Shown: positions 13,736 to 23,708 of the stretch, piece after piece | Layout of the letters: each line of letters starts with the position of its first letter | How positions within the stretch are numbered: position 1 is the first letter of the stretch | NCBI GenBank assembly: GCA_958496175.1 | Contig: OY292277.1 | Coordinates: 41,365,050 to 41,429,049, forward strand | From: Sisyra terminalis | Lineage: Eukaryota > Arthropoda > Insecta > Neuroptera > Sisyridae | Direction: 5' to 3' | Length of the DNA: 64,000 nt | Translations under genes and position numbers: made by a program | Notes under the pieces: generated by a model | What the model saw: only the letters and a program-made list of their open reading frames with translations | Told to the model about the DNA's origin: nothing | The model's database searches: none

Positions 13736-14078
13736 TGTAACGACTGCTTCTAAAGTTCAACAGAAACAGATTGAGAAATTAATTATTGTTATGTATATAT
13801 GAAAAATTTCAACTCTATAGTAAGAATAATTTATAGAAAAATTATGAGTAAAAACAACATTTTAGTTTAAACTACAGTCTAAATAATTAACTATATTAAT
13901 TATTTCTTATCAAAGTTTATTTAGGTATCAATTTATTTTACTTTTGCGCACTGTTATTTACTTTTGCGCACGATTTCTCTACTTTCGCGTACGCTTGCCA
14001 CCACGATGAGAAAACGGCTCTTTACCCCCGCCACTCAACGCACGAAAGTTCAACTTTAGAAGCAGTCGTTACAAAAAG
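13736..14078. mobile_element. MITE-like element with about 25-bp terminal inverted repeats
   Basis: TTGTAACGACTGCTTCTAAA at the left end is mirrored by TTTAGAAGCAGTCGTTACAA at the right end. The interior holds three near-copies of ACTTTTGCGCAC-like words (13945-13995). It abuts the preceding foldback element, so the two may form one composite insertion. Confidence 0.55.
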
Positions 14079-14529
14079 TTATTATTCATAACTGCTAATA
14101 ATCAAGATCATATATAAAAACAATTGGAATTAAACAGTGGCATTTGAGTATTTTTCTTTTCTGTGGGATTAATTGATGAAATAAAAATGAAATATTTCAA
14201 ACTTATAAATTTTTATTTTGTGCAAAAACTTTGTTAGAATCCAAATCTAAATTTTAAAGTAAGTAAGAAATAAAAACATTTTTATACTTCCTTTATCAAG
14301 AAAATGGTTACTAAGTACTTCAAGTATAGCCCCTTTAAATACGATCTCTAATATTATAATATCATCTATTATCTTATCCCTCATTGAATTGTGTTTTTTT
14401 ATAAATGTTTTCTGAAAATTATAATAATACGCTGTTGAGTTGTGTAGTGCTCCATTTTTGGTAACTCTTAACTGTTAGTTACCATTTTTTTATAATAACT
14501 AATATTTTCGGGTAATGAGTGCTAAGTAC

Positions 14530-14566
14530 CTGACGAAGTCGGAAAACCGATGAAATGTGTTTTACA
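14530..14566 (+). ncRNA. Hammerhead-ribozyme-like motif
   Basis: CTGACGA (fits CUGANGA) is followed by stem II TCGG, loop AAAA, CCGA, then TGAAAT and GTGTTTTAC. Stem II has four Watson-Crick pairs, while the stem III region is weak. It resembles the other cores in the window but has no obvious inverted partner. Confidence 0.4.
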
Positions 14567-14619
14567 AAAATGAAAATAAAGAATAAAAAAATCCCAAAAA
14601 GAGAAAATAAATTACTAAC

Positions 14620-14711
14620 GTTTATAATTTTATAAATATTTTCCTCCCGCTTGATTAGATCATTGATCGGTTCGTTTAAATATTCATCGAATACTTTATT
14701 CTTAATACCCA
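14620..14711 (-). other. Candidate orphan coding exon
   Basis: On the minus strand a good 3' splice site (branch-like CTAAC, pyrimidine-rich tract, then TGATTAG) opens a 92-bp stretch that encodes 30 hydrophilic residues (KVFDEYLNEPINDLIKREEN within it) and ends at GTTAGT. It would be phase 1 in and phase 0 out. I recognise no protein family, and no partner exons were found. It may belong to an unannotated gene or be chance. Confidence 0.25.
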
Positions 14712-15589
14712 CTAATCAGAAAGTTAGAGAAGTAATTTATTTCAAGTTTCCTTAAGTTTGAGCTGCTTTTTTTATGGATTCTAAGAACTCTAGTGTACGA
14801 TGTATTACATTTAAGCTACAAAAATCGTAAGGAAAAAAAACATTTTTTCCTGTGTTATTCTTATAAGAAATCGAAAATGCGAGGTGGATTACCTTATATT
14901 AATTTTAATATTAAGTGCTTATACTTAAACACGTTAAACAAAACCTTTGCATTTATTTCGTAATTTTTTTTTTATGAATGAATCTAAAAGCCAAAGTTCA
15001 TAGGGTAAAATTTATTATTAATATGTAGGCAAATAAAATGGAATATTATGATTTACTGTTTTCCACTAAATTTAATTTTGTTATTGTGTTACTTTCCAAT
15101 TAAACACAAACAGCGGAGGTTATCAAAATATTAAAGTAAATATAATATGCAAACCTTATTACTGGAGTTTCATGTTATCCATTAATATGTATTTAATTCA
15201 ATATTTTATAATGTCAGCGATGAATATGCATTATCTAATTGTTGAAATCATAACTTTCATAGGCATTATTGAATATCGGTTTATCGAAAATAAACAATTC
15301 GTTTCCAAGTAAAGCTACTTTTTCGATTTTTTGGTGAATGTATTTGGTTTCGAAAATGAATTTTTATTATTGAATAATTTAAATAATTGCATTAATTTTC
15401 CTGTTTGGGGTTTGACATCACCTGAAATCAGGATTAGTGTAATGCGATAAATATTTTTTAAATTAATAATTAGTTTTCTGTGTTAAGACTAGCAAGGGAC
15501 CTCTTATAAAAATACACTCTTGAATTTACGTTTAAACTTTCACATTACATTTTCTTAGAGATTTTTTTTAAGTACTGCTTTTAAAATAA

Positions 15590-16340
15590 ATTTACTTTTT
15601 ATACAATATATAAAGTACACTGTGGTCTTATTTATGTAATACAATTTTCAAAAGTACAGTATAAACAATAATTTGAACAAAAAGTTCAAACAAAAGTAGT
15701 ACTGACGTATTGCCCAGATACGTATTTTGATTGCCCAGCAATCATCCTCAATGGCCATCAAGTAGTATTGGATCGCTTCGTAACTGCTATGTAATGAATC
15801 ACAAAGTAATCATCGGATCGATCTCAATTTATAAGTCGCGCCATTCTCTTTTTGCAATGTAACTGCAGAGGAGGAGAGAGTCCCTACTTCTCTTTCCTTT
15901 CACCAAATTCTTTGTAAGCAACCTAAAAAAGCTGAGCTTTAAATTAGTCCATTCTCCCAGATCTGTATCTTCCCCTTTCTCTTGAAAATTTCTTTGTTCT
16001 CGAAAAAGCATCTTATCTGTTATTACGGTGAACAATTTTGAGAAGTTAAGCATCTGTAAATCTGCATCTTAGCATATGCATCCCGTTTCTATTGCATGTT
16101 CTCCTAGACAAGATTTTTCCACTTTCATATATTTTATATTCGCCAGACATTTTTTGTACCACTGAGGATGATTGCGTGGCAATAGAAATATGTATCTAGA
16201 CAATGCGTCAGAAATACATTTGTTGAAGTTTTTGTTCAAATTTAGGTTTACAGTTTACTGTTGTAAATTATATTGAATTAATAAGACCACAATATTTTTA
16301 TATATTGTAAACACAGTATAACTGTTCAAAGTAGGCGGAA
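15590..16340 (-). mobile_element. Non-autonomous element with long inverted ends, copy 2
   Basis: This is an inverted-orientation relative of 11330-12060. Both share GCCCAGATACGTATTTTGAT at one end, ACTGAGGATGATTG at the other, the interior TATAAATTGAGATCGAT (here on the minus strand), and the terminal GTTCAAA/ATTGTA words. A 74-codon minus-strand frame at 15829-16053 falls inside it and is taken to be element sequence, not a host gene. Confidence 0.6.
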
Positions 16341-17429
16341 AAAAATTAATTTGAAATCGATTTTTTTTTAAATAGGTTTTATAACAAAGGAATTATTTAA
16401 AGTAAACAAAGTAAACAGTATTTTTTTCATTGGCCATTCTACGCAAGCAACTCTTCAAAACGATACTCTTAAATTTCGATATATTCGTCTAAAAGCATAT
16501 CACAGCCATTTTACTCGGTGATAATTAGTTATTCAAAGTTGAAATTCGATAAACAAATATATAATAACGTAAAAAAACTACTGCCAAAATTATAAGATGT
16601 AGTTTTCGGTCGCTATAACAATGAAATAAAAATATTTCAATACCAAAATACATGATTACCGCCAAATATATTTTGAGTTATGTTATAAATATTTGTTTCT
16701 TTTGTCGCAATATATTTTAACAAATAAAAAATTAGTATTCTGCACACACTGAAAATTTATGAAAACTTATAGTGAAAAAAAGTAAATTAAAATAACCAAT
16801 ACATCCTTTCGTTATTTATCCACCAGTATGTAATATTTCTCAACTATTATATCTTTTACCGATTATTTATACGATTAGTACGATTATGTAATAGTATTTT
16901 CACTTACTCAATGGTTTACTAAGCCCTTGGTCAAGGTATGTTGCCGGGCCCCATTTATTTTACTTCTTATATTTTATTAACTAAGACGTAAATGGACCTG
17001 CATTTAGTATTTTCTTACTGACCAAAATTGTAATTTATTACATCACCTTTCCACTGTAGCTATATGTAGCATGACATATATGCCATGCGTAAGTGGATAT
17101 ATCAATTACTGAGAAGAAAAACAGAAATTCTATAAACATTTATATGTAACCTCTTTTAGCAGGATAATCTCTGCAAGCTCTACTGAAGAAAAATATTTTT
17201 AAGTGTATTTTATAAGTTTTGTTTACAACCTCGAAGGTTACAAATGATGGTTTTTTATGTAAAATCAATTCAAATCATCAAATCTATCAAACTTTTAAAT
17301 GTCTCATTATATTTTTTGACTATTCTTGGCTATCTTATTTGCATTTGATTCTCAATTTATCAACTCATGAATCACTTAGTAACAGTTGTAATGTATCGCA
17401 TGTCAAAAACATTATCTTAAATTCAAGAA

Positions 17430-20400
17430 ATGAATTTATCAAATGAACGAAGTAGTGAAACATATACTAGAAATGAAAAGAAAAACAAAAATTCTGATGG
17501 TACAAATGGAAAAAGAAATTTAAGCTCCTTAGAGGACCAAAGGTCAGGAGTTATTTATAAAATACTTCGTATCCCATTCTACTTCAAATGGTATATCAGC
17601 CTTTGCGTTTTTATCTGTATTGAATTTTTTTTGGTTCTTTATGAAGGACTTTACACGAATTTCAATACAAATGTGCAGTTGATGTGCAACGGACCGGTAT
17701 TTCATTACTTGAACTTTGCCGTGTTGCTACACATAATGTTGATTTTGTTGCAAAAGAAATTCGATCATACCAAATTTGAAACACCTTCTAAAACATTACT
17801 CTTTATATGCTTTATAACAGTTATACCAACGGAATTTCTTACAATTTTCATGAACGAACTGGACAAAAAATCGATTTTTTATTCAATGATTCGAGCAAAT
17901 TGTACACGTGTGTTACGTATTTGTTTGGTGATTTATTATTTTCGGATGCACCATAATATTCTAGTGAAGCATTTGATATATCGATTTATGCTTGAACATT
18001 TCTTTTATTTGTTTATAATCATACAACTTGTCGCTGCGGGTATATACTTAGTTATAAGATCGGCTATGAATTCTAGTGACGCCGACAGTAACGATACCTT
18101 CTTGAAATTTACAAGCAATGAAGAAATGGCATATTACTGCCTATCAAAAGCTTTGACAGACATTGGGCTACAAAACGTGGATTACAGTTTCCCTTCATAT
18201 CCAGCCGCATACTTTTCAATTGTTGTTTCAATAATATCATTAATGGTCCTCTACGGATTTACTGTTGGATATCTAGCGTTAATTAAAGCTTCAACTTTAA
18301 CTGAAATCGCTACGTTTCAACTTCGATTAGATCTTCACAACAGTTTTTTATCATTAGCCAAAGTTCCACGCAGAATTATCAAAGAGGGAGTTCACATGTA
18401 TTGCATTTTATGGCAAAATCGTGGTTCAGTTATGATTGTATTGCCGCCATCATTAGCATTAAAAACTCTGGATCAAGAAATTTTTTTGGACATGGCCTGG
18501 CCGTTGTTTCTACACACGCATACATTCCGTTTTATGGATATAGCATTCCTGAAGGAACTGAGCAATTCCGTTCACATTTTTTGTGTTCTTCCAAACGAAA
18601 CAATTTTCGCTAAAAATGCTTTAAAAAATAAATTAGTTTATGTGATTTCTGGTATTCTAAGAGTACTGTCCCCCGAAGATGGAGACACACCCGTCCTTCA
18701 TTTCTCATCGGGAACATGTATTGGCGAGTTTTCACTGTTTTTATCCTTTCCAAGCACCACTATCATTCAAGCAAAAACCATTTCCGAAATTGCGGTTTTA
18801 GAACGAAGTGATTTTGTGAAAATAGAGAAAAAATATCCGGCCCACTATCGATATCTACAACAAAAGAATTATGAGCACATCAATGAAGCTCGGCAACATC
18901 ATGCCGTATGGCAAAAAAGCGCAAGTGTCCGACCAGAAAAGAACTATGCTTTGGTAGATTTGAAAAACTGTTACCAATATTTGACAGACTGTGATGAAGA
19001 TAATGAGGTTGTAAGGAAAAATCAAAATTGTCAACTGTTGAATCTTCCATATGCAGAATACTTATTACCACCATCACAAGTTCTGATGGATTATAAACGG
19101 CTGCAATTCATTGCAAATAATATTGATCGAATCGTAATTTCTAGAGAAGTGGAAGTTGTCGTAGATTCATTCTTCGTGAAAAATACTTTTCCATATATTT
19201 TACAACCAGATTCAGTATTCCTATCGATGTGGAAAACAGTTCTTTACATTTCCATAATTATGTGCAGTATAATAAACCCTTACGTATCGGCTTATTTTAC
19301 AATCTTACCATGGTGGATAAATTTTTTCCGTACTTTTTTGAACATCATTTATATTTCGGATGTCATCATTCAAATTTCTACAGCTGTACAGAAAAAAAAT
19401 GAACTCGTCACAGACATGAGAAGAATAATTTATATTCGTTTCACCGAAATAGGATTTTGTTTAGATGTTATCGCAGCACTACCAATGGAAAGTCTTTTTA
19501 GAACAGTATATTTAGATGCAAATCAACCAATCCTTATATTATTATTACTGGTTAATAAAATTCTCAAAATTTGGAAACTGGAACATACTGCAAGATTATT
19601 GGAACGCCAGTTTTATGTCGATGCACGATTAATTCGATTCATAAAATATGCTTGTTATGTTTCATACACAATTTATATATTTGGAATCATTTTAATGATT
19701 GATGGAAAATTGTATTGTACTCATATTTCATTTATACAGTTGAATTTTTACATATCAACACAACTCTTTACTGGACTAACTTTCAGCTTATTTAATATGC
19801 CTGACTTTGATACCATGTTACTTTTTAGTTCAATGAGACTTTTTAGCTGTTGCCTAATGATTCACATAATCAGTGGCTTAATTGCAGCACATGTCGCATT
19901 AGCAGTCCGTGACTGTGCTTCAGCAGGATACACGTACCATGTAATTAATTTAACTTTGGAAAAATTGCCGGATAAAATAGTTTTGCGCAGACGTTTGAAA
20001 AGTACAATTGATATACAAAAACGTTCGGAAAATATTGAATTTTTCGGTGACATTGCCCAGTTTCACTACGTGCCACGGAGTTACTTGAAAAAGCTAGACG
20101 AAATTTTGTACTATGAAATGTTCAGAAAAATTCCCATTTTCTTAAACATGCCAATGGATTTCTTGATGCGAATTTCTCATAAGTGTAAAGTGCAAGTACT
20201 ACCGGCAAATACAATTATGTCCTATGCTGGAGCAATTCCACTTAGTATTTCAATTATTTATCGTGGTTTCGTTGAAATATTAGCAACGGTTCCCAATTCC
20301 AATCTACAACGCAAAATTTTAACATCTGGCGAAACTTTGGCGGTGGTTGAAGTGTTTCTGCATGTTCCACGGGTACACAGTTATGTTACTGTTACAGATT

Positions 20401-23400
20401 GCATCATTCTTAATATAACCCACGCTGATATTTTGGAAGTGTTTTCTCATTATCCTGTAGAAATGCTGGAACTGCAAGCTTGTGTAAAAGCGATTCGACC
20501 TGTATGGGATTCAGCCACGATTTATGACTACCATTACATTTTCACAATTTTCCCTGCCGAAGAGAAAAAAATCAAACAAAAAGTTCAATCAGAAGAATTA
20601 CGCAAAATTTATTCAGAACAAAAATATGGATTTTACGTACAAAATTTTATGTTTTCGCAAACAATTTCGCAAACGGAACGCTTCTTCTTAATTTGGGAAA
20701 TTTTTCGATCAATTTTCGCATTGTCGACCATTTTCATCAGTACAACGCCATTTCGAATATACACGAGTGGTTTTACGTTTTGGCTGATTATTTTTTTGGA
20801 TATAACTGCCTACATTGACATTTTTGTAAGATTACATGTACAATTTTATAATGATCATGGAATTGTTATAAGACATCCGTATTATACTGCCAGACATTAC
20901 TTGAAACGTAGTTTTATCACTGATTTATTCGCAACTCTTCCATTCTATATTATTTCTCGAGAAAAATGGCTATATTGGATTAATCGTGTACTTCAATTGT
21001 ATCGCGTTATATTTCTACTGAAATACCTTGAGGGTGAACGTTGGTTTTCTATGGTTTACTTGTTTTTAACTCGAATTTTAGTTATAGTTACAGTAACAAT
21101 ATTTGTGATTTCAATGATCTTTCAGTCGTTTATGTGTACTGCAACATTAAACACAAAACCAAGCGTTAACTTTACGGCAAATATTAACTGTAGTGCCAAT
21201 AGTTGGATTGTTATTAATATTTTTACGAAACCATTAACGCCTTTCAAGACCCACTTGTATTTCGTTTATTTTGTAACATCAACATTAACACTATCTGGAA
21301 TGGGTGGATTTATGGTACTTAATAGTACAACAATTACTGTTATAATTCTTTTAGCAATCATCGGATATCTTTTTATTTGTTATTTTTATGCACAGTTTGT
21401 CGCACATAGATATGCGATGACCGCAACACTGTCGGATTTAAATGAGGAAATGATTAAAATTGTAACTTTTTTGGCGCAAAATAACGTGCATACAGATTTG
21501 TGTAACACGGTTGTGGATCATTTACAACATATAAGATCTCATGATTTATTTATAAATAAATTACTTTTGCGTTTAAACTATGCACTTCGTTGGGATATCA
21601 AATACAGCATGTACCACAAAGTATTGTTAAAGTCGCTGGTTTTTCAAAAAGCAGGAACACACACAATTCGGTCGATTATAAGTGAATCGATTGTTGAGAA
21701 AATAATGCGAGGAGGAATTATTGCCCGCATAAATGATGTTTGTCCAAAGATCTTCATTGTCACCAAAGGATATGTAGATGTGGCCGCTCCTGATGGATCA
21801 CTTCTTACTGTCTTAGGTCCAGGTAGCGTTTTTGGTAATTTAGACGAAATCAAGTATGTGAGACTAACTTTAACATATGTCGCAAAAGGACATGTTGAAT
21901 TAATTTCGATGCCATCAATCAATTTCCATGCAATTCTCAATCACTATGCGCACTATAAGGTATTCTTTTTAAAGTACACCAAATTTCGAACGGATTTTTT
22001 ATACGCAAAATCTGTTGACGATATGATTCGAGATAATGAATTGAAGGATTTTATCAGCATTAACACATCGCAGAAACGAATTAATCGATTTATCATAAAT
22101 CCTAATTCTTTTTGTTCGATTTGTTGGCAAACTTTTGTTTTGATAGTTCTATGTTTCTTTTCATATTTCCTAGAAATGTATCAAAAAGGTGTTCATGAAG
22201 TAAGCCCTGTTGTACTTTCAATGCAAATAGCGTTGGACTTACTTTATGTGTTTAACATGTATTTGAAATTGCATACTGCCTTTGAAAATAAGTATGGAGT
22301 TTTTATAAGCGACTATCGAGAAATTCGGTACAGGTATTTTCGATCGTTTAGTTTTATCATTGATGTAATTACTGTTGTTCCAAGTGGATTAATTGCGTTT
22401 CTATTTACTGGTATGCTTAAATATAAACTTTGGTACATATTACGTTTGAATGTTTTACCTCGGATTGTCTACGTATTTTATTCAATAGATGCAGAATGTA
22501 ATAAATTTACGTTGCATTCATATAGAACTAAATGGAAATTAATTATTCTATTCGGTATCATAATTGTTCACACTGCTGCATGTTTTCAATTAGTTCTGTA
22601 CTATTTAGAAGATTTAAATGTAAAACCATTTGTCGACTACAACCAAATTGAAAACTTTACGTCAATGGAAAAATTGAGACTATATTCAAAAACAGTGTTT
22701 TATTTGATGCGAGTAATGACTGGAATGCCGATTACAAATTTCGCGCCAGATACACATATTTTAATTATTTATTTTGTATGTGTTATGATCCTTAGGCACA
22801 TTTTAATTGCTATAATAATCGCCGAAACGTATACAATATTGAAACCAATAACAAACAGTCGCATAAAATATTTTGAACGTATCTGGAGGAGAATTTCCTT
22901 TATGACTCACAATCATGTATCACTAGCATTACGAAATAGTTATTGGAATTATACAACAATGATGTGGCGATATAAGAAGGGATATCATTATCCGAAATTA
23001 ATATATAAGTTACCTGATTATCTGCAAGAAGCCGTAATGTATTCACTTTACATGCACCATTTAAAAGAAAATCGTATTTTTGGAATACTTCATCCCGACT
23101 TGTTGCGGCAAATTGTATCGAAATTCGTTACAATGACATATTTTCCAGGAAATATGGTTGTACATAATGGAGATATTACAAATTCGTTATATTTCATTCA
23201 TTATGGAGAAGTGGAAGTCTTAGCAGAAACTTATTTACAAAAATCTATTGTTATTCAGACTTTAAATAGCAGCGACGTATTTGAAATGAAAGCTGGAATT
23301 TATCAAAATTTTGAATATAAATATGCCTATAGAGCGTCTAAATTAACGGAAATTCTTTCTTTAAAACGTGACGATTGGATTTATTTATTAAATTTTTTCC

Positions 23401-23453
23401 CCGCATCAAAAAGCACACTTGAAGATTATTTGAAGAAAAAAATTCAAATTTGA
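17430..23453 (+). CDS. Four-repeat CNG-like channel (CNGK/tetraKCNG type), intronless
   Basis: One 2007-residue frame holds four tandem six-helix channel repeats (S1 near residues 50, 600, 1085 and 1560), each followed by a cyclic-nucleotide-binding-like domain (about 370-470, 887-1013, 1404-1507 and 1877-1997). This fused layout is that of CNGK channels, the cGMP-gated K+ channels of sea urchin and fish sperm flagella. The ATG is preceded in frame by TAA at 17418-17420, so it is the first possible start. The pore loops read ALTDIGLQN (about 243), LFTGLTFSLF (about 780), TLTLSGMGGF (about 1287) and RVMTGMPITN (about 1760); none has the GYGD of known CNGK. Repeat I keeps Gly-Glu in its phosphate-binding cassette (CIGEFSLF) but lacks the usual Arg. 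The S4 segments carry few spaced basic residues. Ion selectivity and ligand dependence cannot be assumed. No intron interrupts the 6 kb. Confidence 0.8.
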   Translation: MNLSNERSSETYTRNEKKNKNSDGTNGKRNLSSLEDQRSGVIYKILRIPFYFKWYISLCVFICIEFFLVLYEGLYTNFNTNVQLMCNGPVFHYLNFAVLLHIMLILLQKKFDHTKFETPSKTLLFICFITVIPTEFLTIFMNELDKKSIFYSMIRANCTRVLRICLVIYYFRMHHNILVKHLIYRFMLEHFFYLFIIIQLVAAGIYLVIRSAMNSSDADSNDTFLKFTSNEEMAYYCLSKALTDIGLQNVDYSFPSYPAAYFSIVVSIISLMVLYGFTVGYLALIKASTLTEIATFQLRLDLHNSFLSLAKVPRRIIKEGVHMYCILWQNRGSVMIVLPPSLALKTLDQEIFLDMAWPLFLHTHTFRFMDIAFLKELSNSVHIFCVLPNETIFAKNALKNKLVYVISGILRVLSPEDGDTPVLHFSSGTCIGEFSLFLSFPSTTIIQAKTISEIAVLERSDFVKIEKKYPAHYRYLQQKNYEHINEARQHHAVWQKSASVRPEKNYALVDLKNCYQYLTDCDEDNEVVRKNQNCQLLNLPYAEYLLPPSQVLMDYKRLQFIANNIDRIVISREVEVVVDSFFVKNTFPYILQPDSVFLSMWKTVLYISIIMCSIINPYVSAYFTILPWWINFFRTFLNIIYISDVIIQISTAVQKKNELVTDMRRIIYIRFTEIGFCLDVIAALPMESLFRTVYLDANQPILILLLLVNKILKIWKLEHTARLLERQFYVDARLIRFIKYACYVSYTIYIFGIILMIDGKLYCTHISFIQLNFYISTQLFTGLTFSLFNMPDFDTMLLFSSMRLFSCCLMIHIISGLIAAHVALAVRDCASAGYTYHVINLTLEKLPDKIVLRRRLKSTIDIQKRSENIEFFGDIAQFHYVPRSYLKKLDEILYYEMFRKIPIFLNMPMDFLMRISHKCKVQVLPANTIMSYAGAIPLSISIIYRGFVEILATVPNSNLQRKILTSGETLAVVEVFLHVPRVHSYVTVTDCIILNITHADILEVFSHYPVEMLELQACVKAIRPVWDSATIYDYHYIFTIFPAEEKKIKQKVQSEELRKIYSEQKYGFYVQNFMFSQTISQTERFFLIWEIFRSIFALSTIFISTTPFRIYTSGFTFWLIIFLDITAYIDIFVRLHVQFYNDHGIVIRHPYYTARHYLKRSFITDLFATLPFYIISREKWLYWINRVLQLYRVIFLLKYLEGERWFSMVYLFLTRILVIVTVTIFVISMIFQSFMCTATLNTKPSVNFTANINCSANSWIVINIFTKPLTPFKTHLYFVYFVTSTLTLSGMGGFMVLNSTTITVIILLAIIGYLFICYFYAQFVAHRYAMTATLSDLNEEMIKIVTFLAQNNVHTDLCNTVVDHLQHIRSHDLFINKLLLRLNYALRWDIKYSMYHKVLLKSLVFQKAGTHTIRSIISESIVEKIMRGGIIARINDVCPKIFIVTKGYVDVAAPDGSLLTVLGPGSVFGNLDEIKYVRLTLTYVAKGHVELISMPSINFHAILNHYAHYKVFFLKYTKFRTDFLYAKSVDDMIRDNELKDFISINTSQKRINRFIINPNSFCSICWQTFVLIVLCFFSYFLEMYQKGVHEVSPVVLSMQIALDLLYVFNMYLKLHTAFENKYGVFISDYREIRYRYFRSFSFIIDVITVVPSGLIAFLFTGMLKYKLWYILRLNVLPRIVYVFYSIDAECNKFTLHSYRTKWKLIILFGIIIVHTAACFQLVLYYLEDLNVKPFVDYNQIENFTSMEKLRLYSKTVFYLMRVMTGMPITNFAPDTHILIIYFVCVMILRHILIAIIIAETYTILKPITNSRIKYFERIWRRISFMTHNHVSLALRNSYWNYTTMMWRYKKGYHYPKLIYKLPDYLQEAVMYSLYMHHLKENRIFGILHPDLLRQIVSKFVTMTYFPGNMVVHNGDITNSLYFIHYGEVEVLAETYLQKSIVIQTLNSSDVFEMKAGIYQNFEYKYAYRASKLTEILSLKRDDWIYLLNFFPASKSTLEDYLKKKIQI

Positions 23454-23708
23454 ATTATGTAATTAGTGCAATTGTTGTCGGTTGTAGCTATCTTCACACT
23501 ATTCACCGACCTGTTTGTAACTAGTTTTATGTTGGCAACATTCAGTTGATAGGCTTACGATAGTTGTTTTTATGCCATGTGTTTCAATGCAAATTGTTAT
23601 AAATATAAAATAATTAATTAAAATTTGTTGTTATATCCACATAAATTAATTATTTAAAACTGCGGTCGTTTTACTGTTAAAAAGTAATAATAAGAAAACG
23701 CATACAAA

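Larger units (their letters stand above)
13029..17429. other. BBS4-CNGK intergenic region, 4.4 kb, repeat-rich
   Basis: This region separates the divergently transcribed BBS4 and four-repeat channel genes. It holds the X-box, two foldback elements, a hammerhead-like motif, one candidate orphan exon and one copy of the long-TIR element, each listed separately. From about 16341 to 17429 I see only AT-rich sequence with no gene. Confidence 0.6.

Noticed and set aside
15829..16053. 74-codon minus-strand frame
   Set aside because: It lies inside the repeated long-inverted-end element; the other copy is not open in the same frame.
17219..17446. 75-codon frame overlapping the start of the channel gene
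   Set aside because: It overlaps in another frame, is AT-rich in composition and has no recognisable feature; a uORF role cannot be shown.
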